A DNA stretch of 35,877 bases from Ignavibacteria bacterium (GTDB taxonomy: Bacteria > Bacteroidota > Ignavibacteria > Kapaibacteriales > UBA4661). The notes below the pieces were generated by a model that saw only the letters and a list, made by a program, of their open reading frames with translations, ran no database searches and was not told the origin of the DNA. Below are positions 1 through 8,114 of this stretch, in pieces; within the stretch, counting starts at the first letter, position 1; each line of letters begins with the position of its first letter. A program made the translations under genes and the position numbers. The stretch covers positions 32,433-68,309 of the forward strand of contig JACVZY010000032.1 of NCBI GenBank assembly GCA_014654705.1, given 5' to 3'.

Positions 1-76
1 CCACTGATGCAAACGCAATATCCACTGATGCAAACGCAATATCCACTGATGCAAACGCAATATCCACTGATGCAAA
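1..76. repeat. Tandem 21-bp direct repeats (about 3.6 copies)
   Basis: Three identical 21-bp units starting CCACTGATGCAAACG occupy 1-21, 22-42 and 43-63. A fourth copy matches for 13 bases (64-76) and then diverges. The array begins at base 1, so it may continue to the left. Units abut with no spacers, which excludes CRISPR. The unit length is within the range of plasmid iterons, and parAB lies about 1.9 kb away, but a simple minisatellite is equally possible. No replication initiator gene is visible. Confidence 0.9.
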
Positions 77-513
77 GTTTTCTATTGTCTTATTTTTCAA
101 CAACTTATTGCCACAGTAAACTCTTAAATATAACTAAATAGATATAAACTTTATAAATATTTAGCACATGCTCCGAAGAAAAGAGGGCTTTTAGAAGTCT
201 ACTGTCCTATTAACTGTAATTGAGCATAACTACGTTACATTTGCCTACCCCAAGATACAATTTCCGAGGGGCTAGCGCTGTGACATATTTGTAAATACAC
301 CAGTGAAAACCATACGATTCATCTACAGTTGTTTTCTGAGTTTCTCCAGAAAAATCAACAAAATGCAAGAAAAATTTGGTTTATTCAGTTGAAAAGAATA
401 ATTTAAGATAAAGTACTCCTTTAACGGCGAGACAATGTATTTATTTTTGAGAGGCTGTGTATTTAGTATGTCGAATTGTAGTTTTTCTTCTCACTTTGGG
501 TTGAGAAAAGGCT
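77..513. other. AT-rich intergenic region upstream of the PAS gene
   Basis: No convincing ORF or RNA gene is seen in these 437 bases. Two small inverted repeats are present: a 7-bp stem at 332-338/347-353 with no following T-run, and a 6-bp stem at 488-493/502-507 lying just before the ATG at 514. The second would overlap the purine-rich stretch AGAAAAGG that could serve as a ribosome-binding site. No promoter can be assigned with confidence. Confidence 0.5.
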
Positions 514-1329
514 ATGGACACATTTGGGCAATCTTACTCGCATTTCCCCCATCATAGGCAAAAAACCTTTGGTGTGGAGAATCCGGCAATAGACTATCAG
601 ATTGATGCAGGCATACCATCAATACCATTTCAATCTGACATAGCAATCATTGTGGCTAATGAAGAAGGCGTAATTGAATTTTGCAATACAAAAGCACAAT
701 ACCTCTTCCACTGTTCAATGTCGTGTACACAGAGGAAGAAATTCCACAATATCTGTACCCTTATTTGCGGCACCAATACTTATGACACACACACTTTATG
801 GGAAATTGCTCATACCACTCGTCGTCCATTATCGCTTTTGAATCTGAATGTATCTAGTTTGAGCGGGGAGAGTTATCAAATGGATCTTTGCACACTATGG
901 CTCAATAATCTGCATGAAGGACATTTCCGCATTGCATTCTGTTTTTTACCAACGCTCACTACGAAAAACAAGATTTACTCATGCTCGAAAACGTGCAAAG
1001 ATTTACCTCAGCAAGACCCAAATGGAAATAGAATCGAAGAAGGAATCATTCTTCACCGGCACCATTTAATACTGGGAACAAGTACGGCACTTGATATAAT
1101 GAGCGGCTACAAAGAAGAAGATATCATCGGACAAGATATTTCCTTATTGATGACCGATACCTCTGCCGATATTCTCAGCCATACAGTAAAACTGCACGAC
1201 ACAACAACTTGGAGTGGTTTAGTTATCCAACGTAATAAGTTTTTGCTTCCGGTAGAGATTCAGAGCTTCCCTCTTCTTCATCTCTATCCTGATGCCGTCA
1301 TAACACGATTATACAGCACGGACGTTTGA
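514..1329 (+). CDS. Cysteine-rich PAS-domain protein without output domain
   Basis: This 271-residue soluble protein has no signal peptide or membrane segment. Two PAS-like regions are visible: about residues 40-150 (containing IIVANEEGVIEFCN) and about 175-260 (LGTSTALDIMSGYKEEDIIG). No kinase, cyclase, DNA-binding or effector domain follows, so any signal must pass by protein contact or the protein is a sensor subunit. It carries nine cysteines between residues 57 and 161 and none elsewhere. Five of them fall in the strict spacing C57-x9-C67-x3-C71-x9-C81-x3-C85, and a further CX3C is at 157/161. Such spacing suggests a metal, Fe-S or redox-disulfide site; this is inference. The start ATG is preceded by AGAAAAGG. 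A UspA gene follows after 81 bp and may be co-transcribed. The specific family is not recognised. Confidence 0.75.
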   Translation: MDTFGQSYSHFPHHRQKTFGVENPAIDYQIDAGIPSIPFQSDIAIIVANEEGVIEFCNTKAQYLFHCSMSCTQRKKFHNICTLICGTNTYDTHTLWEIAHTTRRPLSLLNLNVSSLSGESYQMDLCTLWLNNLHEGHFRIAFCFLPTLTTKNKIYSCSKTCKDLPQQDPNGNRIEEGIILHRHHLILGTSTALDIMSGYKEEDIIGQDISLLMTDTSADILSHTVKLHDTTTWSGLVIQRNKFLLPVEIQSFPLLHLYPDAVITRLYSTDV

Positions 1330-1410
1330 AAAACGAACAAATACCTCAATGCGAAATTATATTAACGTCACCTTCAGACAACTTTATTCCCAATTTTTGA
1401 GGACAAAGCC

Positions 1411-1884
1411 ATGACAACAATACATAACCCCAAAATACTCGTACCGCTTGATTTCTCTCGGTGCTCTGAGTATGCACTTGAGTATGCAAAAGCAATTGTG
1501 AAACCCCTTCATGGATTGTTGCATTTATTACACGTTCTAGAACCTCCTGTTTCATATAGTGAATGGGGCTATAGCTTTGCACAAGAGGGCATAGCAAACG
1601 TTCACAAGCAAGCAGAAACAGCGATGGAAAAAGAAGTGGAAACTCTTGCCAAAGAAGGTATTACTGCTTCATCAGAAATTATGACCGGTACCCCCTATTA
1701 TTCAATCGCCAGCTATGCAGACGAACGAGGCATGGACTTAATAATAATGAGTACACACGGACGCCGAGGCGTACAAAGATTTCTAATGGGAAGTACCACT
1801 GAACGAGTCTTGCGTACTGTCCATTGCCCGGTTCTCTCTGTTCATCCACCTCAAGAATTCACGGAAGCAGACAAAGAGGCATAA
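1411..1884 (+). CDS. Universal stress protein, UspA family
   Basis: A single-domain Usp protein of 157 residues, the usual length. The N-terminus has the family start KILVPLDFSRCSEYAL. The C-terminal nucleotide-binding loop reads STHGRRGVQRFLMGST, matching the G-2x-G-9x-G-(S/T) pattern of ATP-binding Usp proteins except that the first Gly is Ser, a common variant. The last strand is CPVLSVHP. These are cytoplasmic proteins that bind ATP/AMP and help survival under stress; the specific role here is unknown. The ATG at 1411 has a GAGG Shine-Dalgarno at 1399-1402. The gene lies 81 bp behind the PAS gene on the same strand and ends at a strong terminator shared with parB. Confidence 0.92.
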   Translation: MTTIHNPKILVPLDFSRCSEYALEYAKAIVKPLHGLLHLLHVLEPPVSYSEWGYSFAQEGIANVHKQAETAMEKEVETLAKEGITASSEIMTGTPYYSIASYADERGMDLIIMSTHGRRGVQRFLMGSTTERVLRTVHCPVLSVHPPQEFTEADKEA

Positions 1885-1905
1885 ACTCAAATGTAAATTG
1901 AATCA

Positions 1906-1935
1906 GATAACTTAATTCCAAGGAATTAAGTTATC
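1906..1935. terminator. Bidirectional hairpin terminator between uspA and parB
   Basis: A perfect 14-bp inverted repeat (1906-1919 and 1922-1935) separates two convergent genes. Both arms are AT-rich at the outer end (GATAACTTAATTCC / GGAATTAAGTTATC), and the right arm reaches the parB stop codon at 1935-1937. The position between convergent genes supports a bidirectional terminator, although no long T-run follows on either side. Confidence 0.7.
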
Positions 1936-2741
1936 TATCCATTCTGTGATTGCGGGACAATAGATAAGACAATATTCTGTATTTTTTTTCGGACATCTGC
2001 ACTCAATTTTGCTTCAGTGAGGATGTTATCAATCGTTTTGGCGGCTTCTTTAGGGCTAACGGTTGCTTTAGACAAGGGTTTACTGAATACAGCACTCTTT
2101 GGTGAACTCAACTTCTTCTGCTTATAGGCACGCAAATGCTTCTTGACGGCATTTTCTGTTTGTCCTGTTTCTTCGGCAATACGTTTAGCCGTGAGTTTGG
2201 ATGGTGTTTGTACTACACCAGTACCATTTTTATCTTCTGATAATGCCGAAACGTGAGCATCATTCTTACTTTTTCTGTCACCGCCACGATTTTCTTTTGC
2301 AATTTCTTCATCAAAATTTGGATATAGCTGCTTGTACAACTGAACCCACTCTGATGAGCTAAATTGCCTCCGCAAAAGGTTATCTTTAATAATAATTTCT
2401 TTTTCGCGTTCTTCCGAAAGTGATTCTTCCACATACTGAACCGGGACAGACGGTAAATCAAGCTCTTCCGCAATCCGCAAGCGATTGTGTCCTGCCAGAA
2501 GCTTACCGCTCGACGTTGCCAAAAGTGGGTTCAAAATTCCTTTCTCGCGAATATCCTTCCGAAGGCGGTCAAAGTATCCCGCACTTTCTTCTTTGAAGAG
2601 GCGACTATTCATCGGGTTTGCACGAAGTTCTGAGGGGGTTACATAGTGAATATCCGAAAGACGCATACCATAGCGATGGAGTTCTTTGCCGATGCCGCTG
2701 GTAATAGTTTTAGTCGTCTGAAAAGCTATCGTTTTTGCCAT
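1935..2741 (-). CDS. parB: ParB/RepB/Spo0J-family partition protein
   Basis: 268 residues from the ATG at 2741; the longer frame begins with TTG at 2762. The N-terminal ParB/sulfiredoxin-fold domain (about 30-130) contains LRANPMNSR, GILNPLLATSSGKLLAGHNRLRIAEEL (split here as box I and the GHNR box II) and KDNLLRRQFSSSEW. In chromosomal ParB proteins box II is usually GERR and binds CTP; GHNR is a plasmid-like variation. A helix-turn-helix follows (about 180-215, LTAKRIAEETGQTENAVKKH) and then a C-terminal helical region that may dimerise. It lies downstream of parA on the same strand, the usual parA-parB order. A strong palindrome separates the two, so it could have its own promoter or a centromere site. 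It ends within the terminator shared with uspA. Confidence 0.85.
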   Translation of the reverse strand: MAKTIAFQTTKTITSGIGKELHRYGMRLSDIHYVTPSELRANPMNSRLFKEESAGYFDRLRKDIREKGILNPLLATSSGKLLAGHNRLRIAEELDLPSVPVQYVEESLSEEREKEIIIKDNLLRRQFSSSEWVQLYKQLYPNFDEEIAKENRGGDRKSKNDAHVSALSEDKNGTGVVQTPSKLTAKRIAEETGQTENAVKKHLRAYKQKKLSSPKSAVFSKPLSKATVSPKEAAKTIDNILTEAKLSADVRKKIQNIVLSIVPQSQNG

Positions 2742-2813
2742 AATATGTTTTGTAGGAAGCAATGGTATAAAATCAAATTTGCAGAATGTATAGCGAATAA
2801 TTCAAGAGCTAGT

Positions 2814-2856
2814 ACAAGAAAATCAAAAGTGCCTAAGGCACTTTTGATTTTCTTGT
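2814..2856. terminator. Long perfect palindrome between parA and parB
   Basis: Two perfectly complementary 21-bp arms (2814-2834 and 2836-2856) surround one central base. The arms are A-rich then GC-rich toward the centre (AAAAGTGCCT / AGGCACTTTT), so both strands give a stem followed by a T-rich run, as in a bidirectional intrinsic terminator. The last base of the right arm is the last base of the parA stop codon. A partition site (parS) or a ParB operator is an alternative, because parS sites are palindromic and often lie next to parAB. Confidence 0.7.
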
Positions 2857-3662
2857 TAGATTTTCGCGCCAAGAATCCCTTTTTCAATAAGCTCGTGAGC
2901 AAAAGTCTCATAATCACGCACAGCAGGACTTCCGGGCTGATACTGAAATATTGTCTTACCGACAGCACTTGATTCTGCAAAAGCAACACTACTGCGAATA
3001 ACGCTACTGAAAATAGTATCGTGGAATTCTGCCTGAATCGCACTAAGAATTTGTTTGTGCAGAGCTTTGCGCTTGTCGTGCATTGTGGCAAGAACTCCCG
3101 CAATATAAAGCCGTTTGTTGATACGCTTCTTGAGAGCATTAACTTTGTCATAAAGAGCAGCAATACCGTCAAGAGCAAAGAACTCTGTTTGCATTACAAT
3201 AATTGCATACCGCGCTACGGTTAACGCATTTGTTGTCATTAACCCAAGTGAAGGTGGGCAGTCAAGCAAAATCGCATCGTATCGGTCTTGCAAATGTGCA
3301 CGTTCTATCACTTCAGCGAGTAGATATTCCCTCCCATCAAGCGAGGCAAATTCTGAATCTGCATTTTCAAGTGAGCGGTGCGAGGGGAAAACATCTAACG
3401 TACCGTTAGCGTTTGGGGTTGAAGAGTTTGTATGGAATGAATGAACGGGAATGTTGATCATTGGCAACGGTGCGGTTGGATTCTTGAAAACACTATACAG
3501 TGAATCGGTACTACGAATACCAAAGTGTGCGCTTAAATTAGCCTGCGCGTCGCAATCAACGACAAGAACCCGTAATCCATTCATAGCGAGCGCGTACCCC
3601 GTGTGAGCAACGGTGGTCGTTTTACCGACTCCCCCTTTGTGATTGACAAATGCTATAACCAT
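2856..3662 (-). CDS. parA: ParA-family partition ATPase
   Basis: 268 residues from the ATG at 3662; another in-frame ATG at 3668 is possible, and the longest frame starts with TTG at 3701. The protein opens with the deviant Walker A motif NHKGGVGKTT typical of ParA/MinD ATPases. It continues with VLVVDCDAQANLSAHFG (Walker A') and DAILLDCPPSLGLMTTNAL (Walker B, with the conserved PPSLG). There is no N-terminal HTH extension, so it resembles chromosomal/Soj or type Ib ParA rather than the long P1-type ParA. It would use ATP-dependent nucleoid binding with ParB to segregate a replicon. Three TTTGTAT copies lie immediately upstream of the start and could be an operator. The divergent neighbour is a histidine kinase. 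Confidence 0.93.
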   Translation of the reverse strand: MVIAFVNHKGGVGKTTTVAHTGYALAMNGLRVLVVDCDAQANLSAHFGIRSTDSLYSVFKNPTAPLPMINIPVHSFHTNSSTPNANGTLDVFPSHRSLENADSEFASLDGREYLLAEVIERAHLQDRYDAILLDCPPSLGLMTTNALTVARYAIIVMQTEFFALDGIAALYDKVNALKKRINKRLYIAGVLATMHDKRKALHKQILSAIQAEFHDTIFSSVIRSSVAFAESSAVGKTIFQYQPGSPAVRDYETFAHELIEKGILGAKI

Positions 3663-3685
3663 ATACATTTCGGATGTGAATAAAA

Positions 3686-3710
3686 ATACAAAGACATACA
3701 AAAATACAAA
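3686..3710 (-). repeat. Three TTTGTAT direct repeats in the parA leader
   Basis: On the plus strand ATACAAA occurs at 3686-3692, 3696-3702 and 3704-3710, that is TTTGTAT three times on the parA coding strand, ending 24 bases before the ATG at 3662. Close spacing of 8-10 bases suggests possible cooperative protein binding (for example parAB autoregulation), but the region is AT-rich and chance is not excluded. The rest of the 3702-3921 gap shows no clear gene and should hold the promoters of parA and the kinase. Confidence 0.35.
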
Positions 3711-3921
3711 AAGCTACTGATTATTCTACTGTTCGCCACGATTATATCTGCTGGCTTTTCCAGTGGAAGAAATTGGGACAATGGGAAAGAATAGTACACA
3801 AAAAAATGGAAGCAAATCTGAATTTTCCAACTGCGAGGCATCCCAATTTGCACAAAGTTGTGTAGATTAGCACTGTCACGCTATTGCACGGAATTTTTAT
3901 TCTTTTTATGATGCCAACAGT

Positions 3922-6627
3922 ATGACAAATACTACCCTTTCATCGCTTTCAAACCTTCAATTACGCCAGAATCCGAAGAGGTTCGAGAACCTACTTGGAA
4001 TATGTATCAGTGATTTTGACGATTTGGTAAAGAATATAACTCTCTATCAAAACGATATTTTTAATGGTATTGAACTTGCCGATGCTGTTTGCATTACATT
4101 GTTGCATAAAGAGCAATCGATGAGCCAAGATCTTCTTGCTGCATGCTTTGATGCAGAGCAAACTGTCATAAACGAGATTATTCAGTCCGTTGAGCCGCAT
4201 ATTACTGCTCACTTCGAAGTGCATAAAGGAGAAATTGCGACTTCATTAGCCATAAATGGTTTGACGGAAGAAGAAATCCTACGCTCTTTGATGGATACAG
4301 AAGAAAATTTTCGTAGTGCCGTCAATGCTCTTGGCGAGGGGATTGTACTTCAAGGTTTAAACGGACAAATCGTTTTTTGTAATCCCAGAGCCGAAGAAAT
4401 TTTGGGACTAAGTACTGACCAAATGTCGGGACGCACATGTCTCGACCCACGTTGGAGAGCAGTACACGAAGATGGTACACCTTTTCCGGGCGAAGGGCAT
4501 CCTGCAATGGTAACGCTTCGCACCGGTGAACCACAACGGAATGTTGTGATGGGGATTTACAAGCCTAATGATACTCTGACATGGCTGTTAGTCAATTCAC
4601 AGCCTATACGTCACAACGATTCGCAGGAAGTGTCTGGTGTCGTTGTATCATTTACCGATATTACCGAACAAAAGCTAACGGAAGAAGCATTGCAAAAAAG
4701 TGAGTCGCAATTCCGAGCTATCTTTGATGCCTCGCCCGTTCCATATGCTATTAACGACGAGCAAGGGAATATTATTCGTCTCAATCCAGCCTTTATATCA
4801 ACCTTTGGTTACGACCTCAGCGATATTCCCACGCTTCACGAGTGGTGGCCCAAAGCATATCCTGATGCCCTCTATCGGCAACAAGTAGCGGCACAATGGA
4901 AGGAAAACTTAGATAAAGCAAACAGCATCGGCACACCGTTTCAACCGATGGAATTGAAAGTTCAGTGCAAAGATTCTACTCAACGAATCGTACTCGTTAG
5001 TGCAGCCCCACTTCACAAAATGTTTCAGGGTATGCGTTTAGTAATTTTGCATAACATTACTGAGCGCAAACGATTTGAAGATGATTTGCGAAAGACCCGC
5101 GATTTCTATGTATCGCTTGTTGGCACGGTGGATGTTGTACTTTGGGAATCGAATCCGGAGACACATGAAGTAACTTTTATTAGTGAACAAGCAAAAGATA
5201 TGTTGGGATATGCTCCCGATGAGTGGATGCAATATGAAATGTTTTGGCGCGACCATCTTCATCCTGACGACCGAGAGCGTGTTTTTGCATATGCCGAAGA
5301 ACGTATTCAAAACGCTGATAAATACGATATTGAATATCGTTTTTTAAAACCGAATGGAGAAACTGTTTGGCTCCGCGATGTGGTAACCGTAGAGCGGGCT
5401 GAGGGAAAACCAATCTTGCTGCGTGGTGCACTGGTGGATATTACTGAGCAAAAAGAACAAGAAGAATTGCTCCGGCAAAGCGAGGCTAATTTACGCTCGA
5501 TTATGGATTCATCGGTGCAGGCGTTCTGGCTTACCGATACGACATTGCACGTGAAAGCGTTCAATAAACTAACAGCCCACACTGTGCGTACTTTGTTTGA
5601 ACGAGATATTGTACTTGGTGACTCTATTCTGAATTACGTTCAGCCGGAAAAGCACAAAAGTTTTCTAGCTTCGGCGCATCGTGCTCTTGCCGGAGAAGCA
5701 GTCGTGTACGAGGAAGAATTTCAAAGTGAGCACGGAGAAACACAGTGGATGGAACTTATGTATTTGCCCACGTATAATACCGAAGGAAAGATTATTGGCT
5801 TGACGCTGAGTAGCTTCAATGTTACAGAACGCAAAATTGCCTACCAAGCTCTTACGCAAATGAATCAAGTACTTGAAGATCGTGTACTCGTGCGAACACG
5901 TGAACTTGTACAGCTCAACAATGAAAAAACTGAGTTTTTGGGAATTGCCGCACACGATCTCAAGAACCCGCTTGCGGGCATTCTTTCGAGCGCTGAAATT
6001 CTGGAGTGCCAGTTTGCCGATGAACCTTCAAAAAAGCGTTTAATCAGTATGATTATCAGTGCCAGTGACCAAATGTTGGATATTATTACAAATTTGCTTG
6101 ATGTCAATCGCATCGAAAGCGGTATGGTTAGTATCAACATTCAGCCCGTCAACATGGAAATACTCGACAGCATCGTGGAAGAATATCAATCTCGTGCAGC
6201 ACAAAAAGGAATTATCATCCATTACGACAATCAGCGACGAGAACCAATATGGGCTTTGGCTGATAAGCAGTCGCTCCGGCAGGTATTTGATAATCTCCTC
6301 TCAAATGCCGTTAAGTATTCTCCCCAGTGGAAGCCGATATGGGTAAGAGTATTGCATAGAATAACTGCAGACGGACACAAAGTACGGCTGGAAGTGCAGG
6401 ACGAAGGAAGAGGAGTGAGTGAAGAAGATAAAAAAATGCTCTTTGGCAAATTTGCTCGGCTCTCGGCGCAGCCTACAGGCGGCGAAAACTCAACGGGTCT
6501 GGGGCTATCCATCGTAAAAAAGCTCGTGGAATTGCAGCACGGCAAAGTCTGGTGCGAAAGCACCTTTGGTCTAGGAGCAACGTTTATTGTCGAATTACCA
6601 ATGGCTGAAATATCAAAAACTGATTAA
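3922..6627 (+). CDS. Cytoplasmic sensor histidine kinase with four PAS domains
   Basis: 901 residues, with no signal peptide or membrane helix. A helical N-terminal segment (1-120) of no recognised family precedes four PAS/PAC units at about 125-250, 260-380, 390-510 and 520-640. PAC ends are marked by VSFTDITEQK, ILHNITERK, ALVDITEQK and SSFNVTERK. A coiled linker leads to a HisKA domain with phospho-acceptor His678 in GIAAHDLKNPLAG. The HATPase_c domain shows the N box DNLLSNAVKYSP (from 790), G1 DEGRGVSE (from 827) and G2 TGLGLS (from 858). It should autophosphorylate and pass phosphate to the sigma54-type regulator encoded 14 bp downstream. The input is unknown; stacked PAS domains often sense redox, light or small ligands, but no cofactor residue could be assigned. 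Confidence 0.93.
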   Translation: MTNTTLSSLSNLQLRQNPKRFENLLGICISDFDDLVKNITLYQNDIFNGIELADAVCITLLHKEQSMSQDLLAACFDAEQTVINEIIQSVEPHITAHFEVHKGEIATSLAINGLTEEEILRSLMDTEENFRSAVNALGEGIVLQGLNGQIVFCNPRAEEILGLSTDQMSGRTCLDPRWRAVHEDGTPFPGEGHPAMVTLRTGEPQRNVVMGIYKPNDTLTWLLVNSQPIRHNDSQEVSGVVVSFTDITEQKLTEEALQKSESQFRAIFDASPVPYAINDEQGNIIRLNPAFISTFGYDLSDIPTLHEWWPKAYPDALYRQQVAAQWKENLDKANSIGTPFQPMELKVQCKDSTQRIVLVSAAPLHKMFQGMRLVILHNITERKRFEDDLRKTRDFYVSLVGTVDVVLWESNPETHEVTFISEQAKDMLGYAPDEWMQYEMFWRDHLHPDDRERVFAYAEERIQNADKYDIEYRFLKPNGETVWLRDVVTVERAEGKPILLRGALVDITEQKEQEELLRQSEANLRSIMDSSVQAFWLTDTTLHVKAFNKLTAHTVRTLFERDIVLGDSILNYVQPEKHKSFLASAHRALAGEAVVYEEEFQSEHGETQWMELMYLPTYNTEGKIIGLTLSSFNVTERKIAYQALTQMNQVLEDRVLVRTRELVQLNNEKTEFLGIAAHDLKNPLAGILSSAEILECQFADEPSKKRLISMIISASDQMLDIITNLLDVNRIESGMVSINIQPVNMEILDSIVEEYQSRAAQKGIIIHYDNQRREPIWALADKQSLRQVFDNLLSNAVKYSPQWKPIWVRVLHRITADGHKVRLEVQDEGRGVSEEDKKMLFGKFARLSAQPTGGENSTGLGLSIVKKLVELQHGKVWCESTFGLGATFIVELPMAEISKTD

Positions 6628-6641
6628 CCCGAAAATCTGCT

Positions 6642-8114
6642 ATGAATAGTTCTGTTCTCATTATTGACGACGACCCGCGTTTTATGCGGCAGATGGAATT
6701 TGCCTTAACCAAAGAGGGCTATAATGTTAGTGCTGCTGCTACTGCCAGTGCCGCCCTTGCTTTGGTACGAGAGCGCTCTTTCGATTGTGTGATTATTGAT
6801 GTTCAGTTGCCCGATGTTTCGGGTATTGCGCTTACTGAGCAAATTAAACTTCTTCGTTCGCAGTCAGAAATTATCATTATGACTGCCTACGGTACCATCG
6901 AAGACGGCGTAAAGGCAATGAAAGCGGGTGCAATGGATTATTCCGTGAAAACGAATGACTTAGAGCACACGCTCCTTCTTGTGCAACGTGCCTGTGAAAA
7001 ATCGGCGCTGTCGCAGCGAGTGGAACAACTTGTGCAGCAGTTGGACGCACCTCAAGCATTTGCCGCCATTATTGGCGTGTCGCAGCCTCTCCAAAATGCC
7101 GTGCGCCTGGCGCAGACCATTGCTCCCACCGACGTTGCGGTACTGATTCTGGGCGAGACTGGCACGGGCAAGGAATTATTTGCCCGTGCGATTCACGAAG
7201 CGGGACTTAGGAAGCATAGTGATTTCGTGGCTATTAATTGCAGTGCAATTCCGGCAGACTTGTTAGAATCGGAACTTTTTGGCTATCGTAAAGGTGCATT
7301 CACGGGCGCATTTCACGACAAAGTAGGCTTGCTGGCAAAGGCAGGGAACGGGACACTTTTTCTTGATGAAATCGGTGATATGCCGCCGACGCTCCAAACC
7401 AAAATGCTCCGAGTACTTGAAAGCCGAGAGTGTACGCCTCTTGGTGGCACGGAACCTTTCGCCTTTCAAGCCCGTGTGATTGCTGCCACAAACGCCGATA
7501 TTTTTCAAAAGATTTCGCTCGGTAGTTTTCGGAGTGATTTGTACTATCGCTTGGAGGGATTCGTATTGGAATTGCCGCCTTTAAGAGAACGTAGGGAAGA
7601 TATAGATATTCTAGCACGGTATTTTATTTCAGTCTTTAGCACCAAGTACAAAAAATCTATTCTCCGCGTCCACGAGCAATTTCAGCAACGCTTATACGAC
7701 TACCCTTGGCATGGTAACGTGCGCGAACTTCGTAACGCTATAGAGCGGGCGGTGCTGCTCTGTACGAATGGTGTGCTTACGGCGGACATTCTTACAGCGA
7801 CCACACCGTTTCGCTATGCCCATACCTCTCCGCACAGTAAAGCCTCCCAAGAACCGCTCACACAACACTCTATTGCTGCACCTACGAGGACAGCAATCCA
7901 ACCCACTCGCAAGCACCCGACCGATGGTGAGTCTTCATCGGAAGACCACTTCTCGGACTTGCTCAATGAAAAATCGCGTATTCTCCATGCCTTGAAGCAA
8001 ACACACGGCGAGCGCACAAAAGCCGCACAACTACTTGGGATGAGCCTTGCAACGCTCTATCGCAAACTCAAGAAATATCATCTTGAGCATTTCGGAAAAC
8101 GGTTTGAGGAATAA
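6642..8114 (+). CDS. Sigma54-dependent response regulator, NtrC family
   Basis: 490 residues in three domains. The receiver (1-120) has the acidic pair in IIDDDP, phospho-acceptor Asp53 in IIDVQLPDVSG, a Thr in MTAYG, and Lys in YSVKTND where KP is usual. The AAA+ domain (about 140-375) has Walker A GETGTGKE, the sigma54-contact loop GAFTGA, Walker B GTLFLDEIGDMP and the FRSDLYYRL sensor region. The C-terminus is a Fis-type HTH (about 440-485, RTKAAQLLGMSLATLYRKLKK). It should activate sigma54 promoters when phosphorylated by the kinase encoded just upstream (14-bp gap, one operon). A Pro/Ser/Thr-rich linker of about 50 residues joins AAA+ to HTH. No TGGC-N8-TTGC promoter was found in the intergenic regions here, so targets may be elsewhere. 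The last 47 bases overlap the 3' end of the convergent MarR gene. Confidence 0.95.
   Translation: MNSSVLIIDDDPRFMRQMEFALTKEGYNVSAAATASAALALVRERSFDCVIIDVQLPDVSGIALTEQIKLLRSQSEIIIMTAYGTIEDGVKAMKAGAMDYSVKTNDLEHTLLLVQRACEKSALSQRVEQLVQQLDAPQAFAAIIGVSQPLQNAVRLAQTIAPTDVAVLILGETGTGKELFARAIHEAGLRKHSDFVAINCSAIPADLLESELFGYRKGAFTGAFHDKVGLLAKAGNGTLFLDEIGDMPPTLQTKMLRVLESRECTPLGGTEPFAFQARVIAATNADIFQKISLGSFRSDLYYRLEGFVLELPPLRERREDIDILARYFISVFSTKYKKSILRVHEQFQQRLYDYPWHGNVRELRNAIERAVLLCTNGVLTADILTATTPFRYAHTSPHSKASQEPLTQHSIAAPTRTAIQPTRKHPTDGESSSEDHFSDLLNEKSRILHALKQTHGERTKAAQLLGMSLATLYRKLKKYHLEHFGKRFEE

Noticed and set aside
1-76. Possible CRISPR array
   Set aside because: Units are contiguous 21-mers with no spacers and no cas genes are near.
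332-353. Hairpin as terminator for an upstream gene
   Set aside because: Only a 7-bp AT-rich stem with no T-run and no gene seen to its left.
3702-3921. Sigma54 promoter upstream of the PAS kinase
   Set aside because: No TGGC-N8-TTGC match was found by eye in this gap or the other intergenic regions.
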